Positions 1 to 9,851 of a stretch of 64,000 bases of DNA are shown here, piece after piece (position 1 is the first letter of the stretch; every line of letters begins with the position of its first letter). The DNA is from AP-15 sp963703665. Lineage in GTDB: Bacteria > Pseudomonadota > Alphaproteobacteria > ATCC43930 > CGMCC-115725. The notes under the pieces were generated by a model. The model did no database searches, was not told the DNA's origin, and worked only from the letters and a program-made list of their open reading frames with translations. Position numbers and translations under genes: made by a program. Location: positions 310,001 to 374,000 of the forward strand of contig CAVPFB010000004.1 of the NCBI GenBank assembly GCA_963703665.1, in the 5' to 3' direction.

Positions 1-637
1 CGCCGCGCACCGCCGCACCCTCGGTCGCCCCCTCGGCTTCCGGCGGCGGGAACGGGATTAGCTGCTGCACCGTCACGACCTGGGTGATGGCCGAGCGAAA
101 GCGGTTGTAGATGATCGTGCATACGTCGAACGCCCCCGACCGATAGAGCACCAGAATGCGATCGGCGATATCGCGCGCCTCGTCGAACGACAAGCGGCGG
201 CGGCCGATTTCGGTCAGGCTGTCGTGGATCATCCGACGATAATCGCGGCGCAGCCCATCGCGGCCCTTGCGCCCGACGGTCAGGATCATGATCCGCTTGC
301 CGGCCGCTTCGAGCTCGCGGATGCGGCGGCGCGCCTCGCGCAGGATCGAGGCGTTGAAGCCGCCGGCGAGCCCCCGGTCCGAGGTGGCGACGACGATCAG
401 ATGGGTGTCGTCCTTGCCGGTGCCGACCAGCAGCGGCGGGGCGTTGGGCAGACCCACCATGCGCGCGGCCAGCGACCCCAAGACGCGCTCCATGCGCTGC
501 GCATAGGGACGCGCCGCCTCGGCCTGCTCCTGGGCCCGGCGCAGCCGCGAGGCGGCGACGACCTTCATCGCCGCGGTGATCTTTTGGGTCGATCTGACGC
601 TGCGGATGCGCACCCGCAGATCCTTCAGGCTCGGCAT
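1..637 (-). CDS. atpG: ATP synthase F1 subunit gamma (partial)
   Basis: Gamma is the rotating central stalk of F1 and couples proton flow through Fo to ATP formation at the cytoplasmic face of the inner membrane. About 212 codons are present. The frame opens with ATG at 637 (MPSLKDLRVRIRSV) and shows the conserved N-terminal coiled-coil stretch STQKITAAMKVVAA and the SDRGLAGGFN motif near residue 85. The C-terminal rotor helix lies beyond the left edge, so the gene is cut by the window and not broken. It is the third gene of atpH-atpA-atpG on the minus strand; atpD and atpC would be expected to the left. The gap to atpA is unusually long at about 270 bases. No internal frameshift is visible. 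Identification is secure. Confidence 0.95.
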   Translation of the reverse strand, partial: MPSLKDLRVRIRSVRSTQKITAAMKVVAASRLRRAQEQAEAARPYAQRMERVLGSLAARMVGLPNAPPLLVGTGKDDTHLIVVATSDRGLAGGFNASILREARRRIRELEAAGKRIMILTVGRKGRDGLRRDYRRMIHDSLTEIGRRRLSFDEARDIADRILVLYRSGAFDVCTIIYNRFRSAITQVVTVQQLIPFPPPEAEGATEGAAVRG

Positions 638-783
638 AGCGACCCTTTTCCAGGTACGCCGCACCGCGCGGTCTGCCCCTGATTATTCTCCCTCACCCTC
701 CCTGGGCTCCTGATCGAGAAGCTCGCGGGGTCATCATGGTACCGAGCATACCGGTGAAGGCCGGCACCGATGGCAGAAATGAG

Positions 784-801
784 CCCCGGCCTGCGCCGGG
801 G
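784..801. repeat. GC-rich hairpin in the atpA-atpG spacer
   Basis: A perfect 7-bp inverted repeat (CCCCGGC / GCCGGGG) with a 4-base CTGC loop lies in the 270-base spacer between atpA and atpG. No T-run follows on the minus strand, so it is not a classical intrinsic terminator. It more resembles the dispersed palindromic elements seen elsewhere in the window. Such a structure could alter the relative yield of the two subunits by RNA processing or pausing (inference). Confidence 0.5.
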
Positions 802-907
802 TGGTTCGCCGGGCGGGCGTGCTCGATCGTTAGAAGCTCGGACCCAGGACATTAGCGGGAACCCGGTTCTGAGGGGCGAGGGAGGAGAATTTGCGATCTC
901 CGGGTCA

Positions 908-2438
<1,531 letters not shown>

Positions 2439-2640
2439 CTAAACCCTCTTCGGCCCGGCCCTGGGCTCATCAATCAATTCGGAGTTCCGGAACACAGCCC
2501 GCGTGCGCCGACCGGGCGGGTCGCGCAGCAGCCGCCGGTTCGGGCCGCCACGACTCGCGCGAGGGGTTCGCCGGGCTCCGGTAATAATCCGGGCCGCGGT
2601 GAATAAAGGTGCATCGGCGTCGAGTCCTGGAGGCGGTCAG

Positions 2641-3201
2641 CTAGCCAACGCCTTTCATCGCCAATTGCAGGCGCCGCAGCTGGTTCTCGATCGAGGCGTC
2701 GACCATGCGCGAGCCGACCCTGACGATCATCCCGCCGATCAGCCGCGGATCGACCTGGGCATCGATAAAGACCCGCCGACCGACCGTATGACGCAGCTGC
2801 TCGCTCAATGCTTCGAGCTGGGCCTCGTTCAGCGGCTGCGCGGTGGTGACCGCCGCGGTGACCTCGCCGCGCCGCTTGGCAAGCTCGGCGAGATAAGCCT
2901 CGATCATCGCCGGCACGGCGAACAGGCGCCGGTTGTTAGCGACGACGGCCAGGAAGTCGCGGACCAGCGGCGAAAGCTCGGCATCGCGGGCCAGCGCCGC
3001 AATTGCCCGCGCCTGCTCGGGGCGCGACAGGATCGGGCTGCGCATCAACCGCAACAGATCGCGACTCGCCGCCAGCATCGCGCGCAACTGTCGCAGGTCC
3101 GAGGCGACCTGGTCCAATACCCGGCGTTCCTCGGCGATGTCGAACAACGCCGCCGCATAACGCTCGGCCAGGGCGGAAACGCCTGTCGTTTCGGAAGCCA
3201 A
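2641..3201 (-). CDS. atpH: ATP synthase F1 subunit delta (TTG start)
   Basis: Delta (OSCP-like) joins the peripheral stalk to F1. I place the start at the TTG at 3201, giving ASETTGVSALAERYAAALFD and 186 residues, the usual family length. A GAGGA Shine-Dalgarno stands 10 bases upstream. A longer open frame reaches 3342, but its extra residues are low-complexity and unlike the family. The C-terminal part shows the typical DPRLIGGMIVRVGSRMVD pattern. It is the first gene of the atp cluster here, so a promoter should lie between 3202 and 3530. No frameshift is seen. Confidence 0.92.
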   Translation of the reverse strand: MASETTGVSALAERYAAALFDIAEERRVLDQVASDLRQLRAMLAASRDLLRLMRSPILSRPEQARAIAALARDAELSPLVRDFLAVVANNRRLFAVPAMIEAYLAELAKRRGEVTAAVTTAQPLNEAQLEALSEQLRHTVGRRVFIDAQVDPRLIGGMIVRVGSRMVDASIENQLRRLQLAMKGVG

Positions 3202-3530
3202 TGTACAGCAGTCCTCGATGGCCGCACCGGCAGGAAAGGCCGCAGCAGCATTTCCTTGTTGTTTTCGGATCGCGCCCCGGGCACCGCCGCCGGGGCAAAA
3301 GCGCCGCAAGGGTTCCCTAACACAGCGCCGAACCCGGCGCAACTGTTGCCGTCGCGGCGCCTATCTCGTTATCGCGCCGCCATCGAACCGGCCGCAACTC
3401 ACCGCAGGCGCGCCGGCGGAACGCGAGACCGAGCCGACAACGAGCGTCTGACGACAGAGCTGCTGCAAGCGCGTCGCCGGCGCGACCTGTTGTCCTCAGG
3501 CGGCGATCGTATAGGGCGGCGGGGATCGGC
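3202..3530. other. Intergenic region upstream of atpH
   Basis: These 329 bases lie between the start of atpH and the stop of the KpsS-like gene. No coherent protein is readable in any frame. It probably carries the atp operon promoter for the minus strand, but I cannot point to convincing -35/-10 boxes. Confidence 0.4.
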
Positions 3531-4820
3531 TCAGGCGGCGGGGATCGGTGTCGCCGGGCCGATCGCGGCGTCGGCCCACTCGACGGCGGGACCATGCGCC
3601 GGCCGCGCGTAGGAAGCTTCGAGCCGGTCGACTGCGGCATCGACCGCGAGCGTCAGCCCGGCCTCGTTGAAGAACGAGCCCGGCAGCAGGCAGCGGGCGG
3701 TGAGCACCCGGCGAAAGGCGTCGAACAGCTCTGCATCGGGCGGCGTCGCCATCTGCCAGAAATCGTCGAGCTCGCCCTGAAAAGTCAGCCCCGGGATGTC
3801 GTATACCGCCTTGCCCAGGGCGATGACCGGCAAGCCGTTCGCCAGCCCTTGCGCGCCCACCGTGCTGTTGACCGTCACCACCGCGCGGCTGCACGCCAGA
3901 ACCGTTGCCAGCTCGCCGCCGTCGAGCACCGTCACCCGGTCGGCGATCATGTTCTCGGCCGCGATATGGCCGACCATCCCGGCCCAATCCACCAACCCGC
4001 TGTCGAACGGGTGAAGTTTGACGACGAGCCGCGATCCCGAAGGGGCATGCCGGGCGAAAGAGGCCAGCACATATTCGATCGCCGGATGCATCGCCCGAAA
4101 CGGCGAGTGCACCCGCATTTGGTAATCGCAATCGAGCTGCAGCGGGAAGAAGAAGATCGGGTCGTCCGAGAGGGTTTCGATTGCCTCGGCGGCCCGGCGC
4201 TCGGACCGCCGCATCAGGGCCAGCCGCCGCAGCCAGCCGGCATATTCGATCAGCTGATGATACGGGCGGTGGGTTTTGTAATAAGGAAAACGCCACATCC
4301 CAGCCATCGACGACAGATTGTAGAGCACGTCCTCATACGCTCGACGGCGGAACCGACCGGGGACGTTCGGCGGCCGCCGCCACTCGGGCAGCCCGCGCGC
4401 CCGCTCGCGATACCAGTCTGGATTGCGCGGCAACGAGGAGTGTCCGTTGACTCCGCCTTCCTCGAAGGTGACCCAATCAGGCCGAATATAGCCCTCCTCG
4501 GCGACATGCACGCGCAGCGCGCGAACCTCGGCGACGCGGATGGCCGCGCGATGCAGCGGCCGGCAGTCGCCGAACAGAATAATGTCGCTGATCCGGTTGT
4601 CGATCACCAGGCGGTCGAGGAATTCGGGCCATTCGTGCTCTCGGCCGCGGAAGTCGACCGCCCCGGGAAGTCGCCAGAACACCCGGTCGCCGCCGTTGAA
4701 ATTGACCCGGAATACGGCGTGGCCGTGCGCCGCCAGGGCTTGGCCGAGACGCTCGAAGAACCGCGTCGCCATGCCCTGCAGAAAAAGAAAGCTGCGGCCG
4801 GACGGCGGCGGCGTCAGCAT
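3531..4820 (-). CDS. Capsule polysaccharide export protein, KpsS-like
   Basis: This resembles the Capsule_synth (KpsS/KpsC) family of beta-Kdo transferases and export proteins that build the lipid-linker of group 2 capsules at the inner membrane. The ATG at 4820 begins MLTPPPSGRSFLFLQG. The family hallmarks FLQG and VNFNGGDRVFW lie within the first 50 residues, VKLHPFDSG near 300 and VTVNSTVGAQGLANG near 350. Length is 429 residues, usual for KpsS. An upstream extension to 4961 looks random and is left out. No other capsule genes are adjacent, so it is a solitary member. Sugar specificity cannot be read from sequence. Family call is confident, exact role is inferred. Confidence 0.8.
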   Translation of the reverse strand: MLTPPPSGRSFLFLQGMATRFFERLGQALAAHGHAVFRVNFNGGDRVFWRLPGAVDFRGREHEWPEFLDRLVIDNRISDIILFGDCRPLHRAAIRVAEVRALRVHVAEEGYIRPDWVTFEEGGVNGHSSLPRNPDWYRERARGLPEWRRPPNVPGRFRRRAYEDVLYNLSSMAGMWRFPYYKTHRPYHQLIEYAGWLRRLALMRRSERRAAEAIETLSDDPIFFFPLQLDCDYQMRVHSPFRAMHPAIEYVLASFARHAPSGSRLVVKLHPFDSGLVDWAGMVGHIAAENMIADRVTVLDGGELATVLACSRAVVTVNSTVGAQGLANGLPVIALGKAVYDIPGLTFQGELDDFWQMATPPDAELFDAFRRVLTARCLLPGSFFNEAGLTLAVDAAVDRLEASYARPAHGPAVEWADAAIGPATPIPAA

Positions 4821-5304
4821 CGCCCGCCGACGCGCCGCGCCGTGACTCTCAGGTCGGTCACGCTGCGTTGCACACTGTCCCCCAAACCGGACCTCATCGC
4901 GGCATCGATGATTGCCAAGTTCGTTTACCGAGTTTCCATCACCTCGGCGTTGGATGTCCATTCAATTCTGCGATCACTGTCTCACCGCGAACTTCTGTTG
5001 GGCGAAACCGTGGGACCGTATCCTCGCAAGTCCTTGGTGCGGCGCACTATGCGAGGGTTCCGGGCGGGTCCGGGAAAGCGGTTCGCGAGGCGTCTCCGGG
5101 CTGCGGCCGCCCGGGTTGCCGGGCGCGGTTTCACGGTGGTTGCGCTGCGCGTGTCGATATAGCTGTCACGTTTCCTTTAACACCCGACGATTGAGGTCAT
5201 TCGGCTGTTGCGGATCTTTTCGCGCTCGTTCACGTTTTGTAAGGAGGAAATGGGATTTGATCCCGTCTCGATCGCATCATCGCCCTTTGGATCGGGAATA
5301 GCCG
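4821..5304. other. Divergent intergenic region without a gene
   Basis: About 480 bases separate the minus-strand KpsS-like gene from the plus-strand response regulator. No frame gives a recognisable protein. An AAGGAGG sequence near 5241 sits only four bases before an ATG that opens a 40-codon low-complexity frame, which I do not accept as a gene. Promoters for both flanking genes are expected here. Confidence 0.4.
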
Positions 5305-5697
5305 ATGGCACACGTCTTGGTGGCAGAACCGGATTGCCGAGTTCGCGAATTCGTTGCCGGCATTCTCTCTGACTGCGGCCACGCCGTCGAGACTTGCGCC
5401 GATGAAAACGAGGCGTCCAGTTGGCTGGGGGCCGGGATTGTAGACGTTGTCGTCAGCGACCTGGTGCTGAGCCGCGGCGAAGGCGCGGTTTTCAGGCAGA
5501 ATTGCGCGGCGCGGGGTATTCCGGCGATCACCTTGAGCGGTCGGGAATTCCGAGCCGGCCAGCGGCCGACGGAGCAAACGCCGTCGCTTCTCGAAAAGCC
5601 CTTTCGCTTCGCCGATCTGAAGTGCGTTTTGGAAGCGGTGGCGCTTCGCTCCCGGTCCGTACGACGCGGGTGTCAGACGACCCATGAGGCGGCCTAG
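5305..5697 (+). CDS. Single-domain response regulator (CheY-like receiver)
   Basis: A 130-residue protein consisting only of a receiver domain. It starts MAHVLVAEPDCRV, with the acidic pocket at Glu8/Asp10. The likely phospho-acceptor is Asp52 in VVVSDLVL, the switch Ser78 is in ITLSG, and the conserved Lys98 is in LLEKPF. No output domain follows, so it should act by protein-protein contact or as a phosphate sink for an unknown histidine kinase. No kinase gene is next to it, hence orphan. The start ATG has only a weak ribosome site. It is convergent with tlyA. Confidence 0.82.
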   Translation: MAHVLVAEPDCRVREFVAGILSDCGHAVETCADENEASSWLGAGIVDVVVSDLVLSRGEGAVFRQNCAARGIPAITLSGREFRAGQRPTEQTPSLLEKPFRFADLKCVLEAVALRSRSVRRGCQTTHEAA

Positions 5698-5723
5698 CCG
5701 GAGAATGGGGAGCCTCGGGCGGG

Positions 5724-6500
5724 TTAAACCAGATCGAGCTGCGCGGTCTGCTGGGGCTGACCGCCATTGGCGTAGAGCAGGAATTCGCGGTTGCCTTCGG
5801 GGCCGAGGATCGGGCTTTCGACGATTCCGATCACCGCCCAGCCGGGTCGCGCGCCGACCCAGTCCGCGGCCTGCTCGCAGACGGCGCGGTGGATGGCCGG
5901 ATCGCGCACCACTCCGCCCTTGCCGACCTGCTCGCGACCGGCCTCGAATTGCGGCTTGACCAGGGCCAGCAGCGCCGCCCGCGGCGCAGCCAGCAGCAGC
6001 GCCGCCGGCAGCACCGTCGCCAAATTGATGAAGCTCGCATCGCAGGTGACGATGTCGACCGGCTCGGGGACGTGCTGGCGCGTCAGTGCGCGCGCGTTCA
6101 GCCGCTCATGGACGACGACGCGCGGGTCCTGGCGCAATTTCCAGGCGAGCTGGCCGTGGCCGACATCGATCGCGTAAACCCGGCGCGCGCCGCGCGCCAG
6201 CAGCACATCGGTGAAGCCGCCGGTCGAGGCGCCGATGTCGAGCGCGACGCGATCGGCGATATCGATGGCGAAATGGTCGAGCGCATGGGCGAGCTTGACG
6301 CCGCCACGCGAGACCCAGGGGTGATCGCGGCCCTTCACCGCCACCGCGGCGTCAACGGCGAGCGCGTCACCGGACTTGTCGATCCTGCGATCGCCCGTAT
6401 AGACAAGGCCGGCGAGGATCAGCGCCTGCGCTTTGGCCCGGCTTGCCGCCAGCCCAAGCTCGACGAGGAGCTGGTCGGCTCGCCGCTTCGACGATTTCAC
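5724..6500 (-). CDS. tlyA: TlyA family rRNA 2'-O-methyltransferase (GTG start)
   Basis: TlyA proteins methylate the 2'-O of cytidines in 16S and 23S rRNA. The chosen GTG at 6500 gives VKSSKRRADQLLVELGL and 258 residues. An N-terminal S4 RNA-binding domain occupies about residues 5-65. The FtsJ-like methyltransferase domain follows, with SAM motif I DIGASTGGFTD at 88-98 and VTCDASFINL near 151-160. An open extension to 6788 only reads the dxs C-terminus in another frame and is rejected. It lies downstream of dxs in the same direction, a common alphaproteobacterial arrangement. No frameshift. Confidence 0.9.
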   Translation of the reverse strand: MKSSKRRADQLLVELGLAASRAKAQALILAGLVYTGDRRIDKSGDALAVDAAVAVKGRDHPWVSRGGVKLAHALDHFAIDIADRVALDIGASTGGFTDVLLARGARRVYAIDVGHGQLAWKLRQDPRVVVHERLNARALTRQHVPEPVDIVTCDASFINLATVLPAALLLAAPRAALLALVKPQFEAGREQVGKGGVVRDPAIHRAVCEQAADWVGARPGWAVIGIVESPILGPEGNREFLLYANGGQPQQTAQLDLV

Positions 6501-6536
6501 TCGGCGCGCTCGCCCACCCAGCCCTGCTGGCCAGAT

Positions 6537-6564
6537 CCCCCCTCTCCCCCGCGGCGGGAGGGGG
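6537..6564. repeat. GC-rich palindromic element between dxs and tlyA
   Basis: A C-rich arm (CCCCCTCTCCCCCGC) is followed by a G-rich arm (GGCGGGAGGGGG), an imperfect palindrome between dxs and tlyA. It shares the CTCCC..GGGAG pattern with elements near 20040, 46570, 49590 and 51500, which suggests one dispersed REP-like family. Confidence 0.5.
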
Positions 6565-6627
6565 TGTCGAGCGTTGCGCGGCGGGCGGCGGTAGCCGCCG
6601 CTCGGGACCGCCGCGACAAAAAGGACA

Positions 6628-8568
6628 CTAGGCGCGGGCCGGCTGCGCGGCGATTTCGCGGCCGAGCGCCGACAAGGCCATCGCCACGATATGGCGGGCG
6701 TTGAGCCCGGCCTGATCGTATTGCGCCACCGGGCTGTCGTGGTCGAGAAACAGGTCGGGCAGCACCATGGTGCGGATCTTGAGCCCATGGTCGAGCAGCC
6801 CGCTCATCGCCAAATGGTGCAGCACATGGCTGCCGAAGCCGCCGATCGCCCCCTCCTCGACGGTGATCACGACCTCGTGCTCGCGAGCGAGACGAGTGAC
6901 CAGATCGGTGTCGAGCGGCTTGGCAAAGCGCGCATCGGCCACCGTCGTCGACAACCCGTAGGCGGCCAGCTCCTGCGCCGCCTTCATGCATTCGGCGAGG
7001 CGACCGCCGAGGCTGAGGAGCGCGATCGTGTTGCCCTCGCGCATGATGCGGCCGCGGCCGATCTCGAGCGGCACCCCGCGTTCCGGCAGCGGCACGCCGA
7101 CCCCGTCGCCGCGCGGGAAGCGCACGGCGGACGGTCCGTCGTCGATCGCGACGCAGGTCGAGACCATGTGCACGAGGTCGGCTTCGTCGGCGGCGGCCAT
7201 GATGGTAAACCCGGGCAGGCAGCCCAGATAGGCGAGGTCGAACGAGCCGGCATGGGTCTGCCCATCCTGGCCGACGAGGCCGGCCCGGTCGATCGCAAAA
7301 CGCACCGGCAGCTTTTGGATCGCGACGTCGTGGACGACCTGATCGTAGGCGCGCTGCAGAAAGGTCGAGTAGATCGCGGCGAACGGCTTCATCCCCTCGG
7401 CCGCGAGGCCGGCGGCAAAGGTGACCGCGTGCTGCTCGGCGATCCCGACATCGAAGCAGCGCTTGGGGAATTTGTCGCCGAACAGGTTGAGCCCGGTGCC
7501 CGACGGCATCGCCGCGGTGATCGCGACGATGCGGTCGTCGGCCTCGGCCTCCTTGATCAATGACTTGGCGAACACCGCGGTGTAGGACGGCGCCTTCGAG
7601 GACGATTTGGCCTGCGCGCCGGTGATCACGTCGAACTTGGCGACGCTGTGCCATTTGTCGTCGGCCTGCTCGGCCGACAGATAGCCGTGGCCCTTCTCGG
7701 TCACCGCGTGGACCAGGATCGGGCCGGTCTCCTTGGTGTCGCGGACGTTTTTCAGCACCGGCAGCAGATGGTCGATGTTGTGACCGTCGATCGGGCCGAC
7801 GTAATAAAAGCCCATCTCCTCGAACAAGGTGCCGCCGGTGACCAGGCCGCGGGCCAGCTCCTCGGCGCGGCGCGCTGCGTCCTCGAGCGGCTTGGGGAAA
7901 TGCCGCGCCACCTCCTTGGCGATGTGGCGCAACGACATGAACGATTTCGACGACAACAGCCGCGACAGATAGGCGCTCATCGCACCCACCGGCGGGGCGA
8001 TCGACATGTCGTTGTCGTTGAGGATCACGATCAGCCGCGAATCCATCGCCCCGGCATTGTTCATCGCCTCATAGGCCATGCCGGCGCTCATCGCCCCGTC
8101 GCCGATCACGGCGATGACGTTGCGCCGCTCGCCGCGCAAATCGCGGGCGACCGCCATGCCCAGCCCCGAGGAAATCGAGGTCGAGCTGTGCGCCGCGCCA
8201 AACGGGTCGTATTCGCTCTCCGAGCGCTTGGTGAAACCGGACAGCCCGCCGCCCTGGCGAATCGTGCGGATGCGGTCGCGCCGGCCGGTCAGGATCTTGT
8301 GCGGATAAGCCTGATGCCCGACATCCCAGATCAGCCGGTCGTTGGGCGTGTCGAAGACATAGTGAAGCGCCACGGTCAGCTCGACGACGCCGAGCCCGGC
8401 GCCGAAATGGCCGCCGGTGATCGAGACCGCGTCGATCAGCTCGGCGCGCAACTCATCGGCGAGCTGGCGCAGATCCGATTCGGGCAGCCGGCGCAGATCG
8501 GCCGGAACGTCGATCCGGTCGAGCAATGGCGTCCGATTGGAAATCGGGCGATTCGGGTTCGAATCCAA
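6628..8568 (-). CDS. dxs: 1-deoxy-D-xylulose-5-phosphate synthase (TTG start)
   Basis: DXS condenses pyruvate and glyceraldehyde-3-phosphate to DXP, the first step of the non-mevalonate isoprenoid pathway, and also supplies thiamine and pyridoxal synthesis. The protein has 646 residues, the family norm. The TPP-binding motif runs from GDGAMSAG at 156 to LNDNDMSI at 183-190. The pyrimidine-binding domain carries DRAGLVGQDGQTHAG, and a transketolase C-domain follows. The start is TTG at 8568 with AGGAG seven bases upstream. It is intact and follows ispA in the same direction, linking precursor and prenyl chain synthesis. Confidence 0.96.
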   Translation of the reverse strand: MDSNPNRPISNRTPLLDRIDVPADLRRLPESDLRQLADELRAELIDAVSITGGHFGAGLGVVELTVALHYVFDTPNDRLIWDVGHQAYPHKILTGRRDRIRTIRQGGGLSGFTKRSESEYDPFGAAHSSTSISSGLGMAVARDLRGERRNVIAVIGDGAMSAGMAYEAMNNAGAMDSRLIVILNDNDMSIAPPVGAMSAYLSRLLSSKSFMSLRHIAKEVARHFPKPLEDAARRAEELARGLVTGGTLFEEMGFYYVGPIDGHNIDHLLPVLKNVRDTKETGPILVHAVTEKGHGYLSAEQADDKWHSVAKFDVITGAQAKSSSKAPSYTAVFAKSLIKEAEADDRIVAITAAMPSGTGLNLFGDKFPKRCFDVGIAEQHAVTFAAGLAAEGMKPFAAIYSTFLQRAYDQVVHDVAIQKLPVRFAIDRAGLVGQDGQTHAGSFDLAYLGCLPGFTIMAAADEADLVHMVSTCVAIDDGPSAVRFPRGDGVGVPLPERGVPLEIGRGRIMREGNTIALLSLGGRLAECMKAAQELAAYGLSTTVADARFAKPLDTDLVTRLAREHEVVITVEEGAIGGFGSHVLHHLAMSGLLDHGLKIRTMVLPDLFLDHDSPVAQYDQAGLNARHIVAMALSALGREIAAQPARA

Positions 8569-8569
8569 T

Positions 8570-8579
8570 GCTGGGCTCC
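8570..8579 (-). promoter_or_regulatory. Ribosome binding site deciding the TTG start of dxs
   Basis: The gene-strand sequence AGGAGCCCAGCA precedes the TTG start of dxs. AGGAG is seven bases from the start codon, which supports TTG because no nearby ATG in frame exists. Confidence 0.55.
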
Positions 8580-9492
8580 TCAGGTGCGGCGGCTGATGAC
8601 GAATCGCGCCGCCTCTCTTAAAAGTTCCGCTCTTCCCCCGAACAAATCAAGATGCGCGACCGCTTGGCCAACCAGGAGCTCGGCCTGGACGCGGGCGCGC
8701 TCGACGCCGAGGATCGAGACGAAGGTGGCCTTGCCGGCGGCGGCGTCGGCGCCGACCGGCTTTCCGGTCTCGGCCGCCGAGCCTTCGACATCGAGAAGAT
8801 CGTCGGCGATCTGAAAGGCCAGGCCCGAGATCGTGCGCATAGCCGCGCAGCGCGATGCGCGGCTCGGCCGCCGCCTTGGCGAGAATCGCTCCGGCCTCGC
8901 ACGAGAAGGCGATCAACGCACCGGTCTTCATTCGCTGCAGCCGGGTGATCGCGCCGATGTCGAGCGACCGATGCTCGGCGATCAGATCGATCATCTGGCC
9001 GCCGACCATGCCGGCCGCACCGGCCGCTGCGGCGAGTGCCGCCACCAGCTCGCAGCGCACCGCCGGATCGGCATGCGTATCGGGGTGGGCCAGCACCTCG
9101 AAGGCCATGGTCAGCAGCCCGTCGCCGGCGAGGATCGCGGTCGCCTCGTCGAACTCCTTGTGGCAGGTCGGGCGGCCGCGCCGCAAATCGCTGTCGTCCA
9201 TCGCCGGCAGGTCGTCATGCACCAGCGAGTAGGCATGGACCATTTCGATCGCCGCCGCCACCTGCAGCGCGCATTGCCGCGCGACGCCGAACAGGCGCGC
9301 GCCGGCCAGCACCAGAAACGGACGCAACCGCTTACCGGGGCCGAGCGCCGCATAGCGCATCGCCTCGATAGACCCGCGCTTCGAGGTCGGGCGGCACCAC
9401 CAGCAGCCGCTCCAGCAGCGAGTCGGTCAGCGCCGCGCCTGCGCCAGCGCTTCGGGAAACGAGGTCGCATCCGACCACAGCGTATCAGTCAA
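8580..9492 (-). CDS. ispA: Polyprenyl (farnesyl/geranylgeranyl) diphosphate synthase, frameshifted
   Basis: IspA adds IPP units to DMAPP to make FPP. Both aspartate-rich motifs are readable: DDLPAMDDSD (first) and FQIADDLLDVEG (second), as is the GKRLRPFLV entry motif. At least three frame breaks occur: near 9437 (after FPEALAQA), near 9369 (gene-strand GTCTATCGAG, where dropping a T gives VIEAMRYAALG) and near 8838 (before RTISGLAFQ). The start is taken as the TTG at 9492, which directly precedes TDTLWSDATSF and lies just upstream of the corrected xseB stop. Stop is at 8580, eleven bases from dxs. Because the surrounding operon is housekeeping, the breaks are probably assembly errors. Confidence 0.88.
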
Positions 9493-9737
9493 GCTTCGCC
9501 GGCTCCGCCGAAATCGCGCCGTCGGCGCCGATGACGATGCGCTCGACCCGCTGCTGCGCCTCGTTGAGCTTGCGTCTCGCAATGCTGCTTCAGCTGCGCC
9601 CCGCGCTCGTAGGAAAGGATCGCCTCGTCGAGCTTGACCTGCCCGGCTTCGAGCCGCCGCACGATCTGCTCGAGCTCGGCAAGCGCGTCCTCGAAACTCA
9701 TCGCCGCGATTTCGGGGGGCGGGTTGGTCTCGGTCAT
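9485..9737 (-). CDS. xseB: Exodeoxyribonuclease VII small subunit (one +1 frameshift)
   Basis: XseB is the small subunit of exonuclease VII, which degrades single-stranded DNA with XseA. The ATG at 9737 begins MTETNPPPEIAAMSFEDALA, and the diagnostic EDALAELEQIVRRLE motif follows. After LKQHCET the frame breaks near 9580. Dropping one C from the gene-strand ACGCAAGCTC restores KLNEAQQRVERIV and an end at AEPAKLD with stop at 9485. The uncorrected frame stops at 9489 with an arginine-rich tail. The corrected protein has about 83 residues, normal for the family. It overlaps the ispA start, indicating translational coupling. Confidence 0.9.
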
Positions 9738-9851
9738 CGATACTCTATCTAGCAAATAACGCGAGGTCGGAAGGGCACTTTAGCGGTTTGCGAGAGTATT
9801 ATATCTCGATCGCTGTCGCAACACTGCAACAGCGCGGCGGCCGACCGCCGC

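Noticed and set aside
3594..5162. A 522-codon plus-strand open frame across the KpsS-like gene
   Set aside because: It mostly reads the reverse of the capsule gene and continues into non-coding DNA.
5241..5372. AAGGAGG followed by ATG opening a 40-codon frame
   Set aside because: The spacing to the ATG is too short and the peptide overlaps the response-regulator gene out of frame with no recognisable features.
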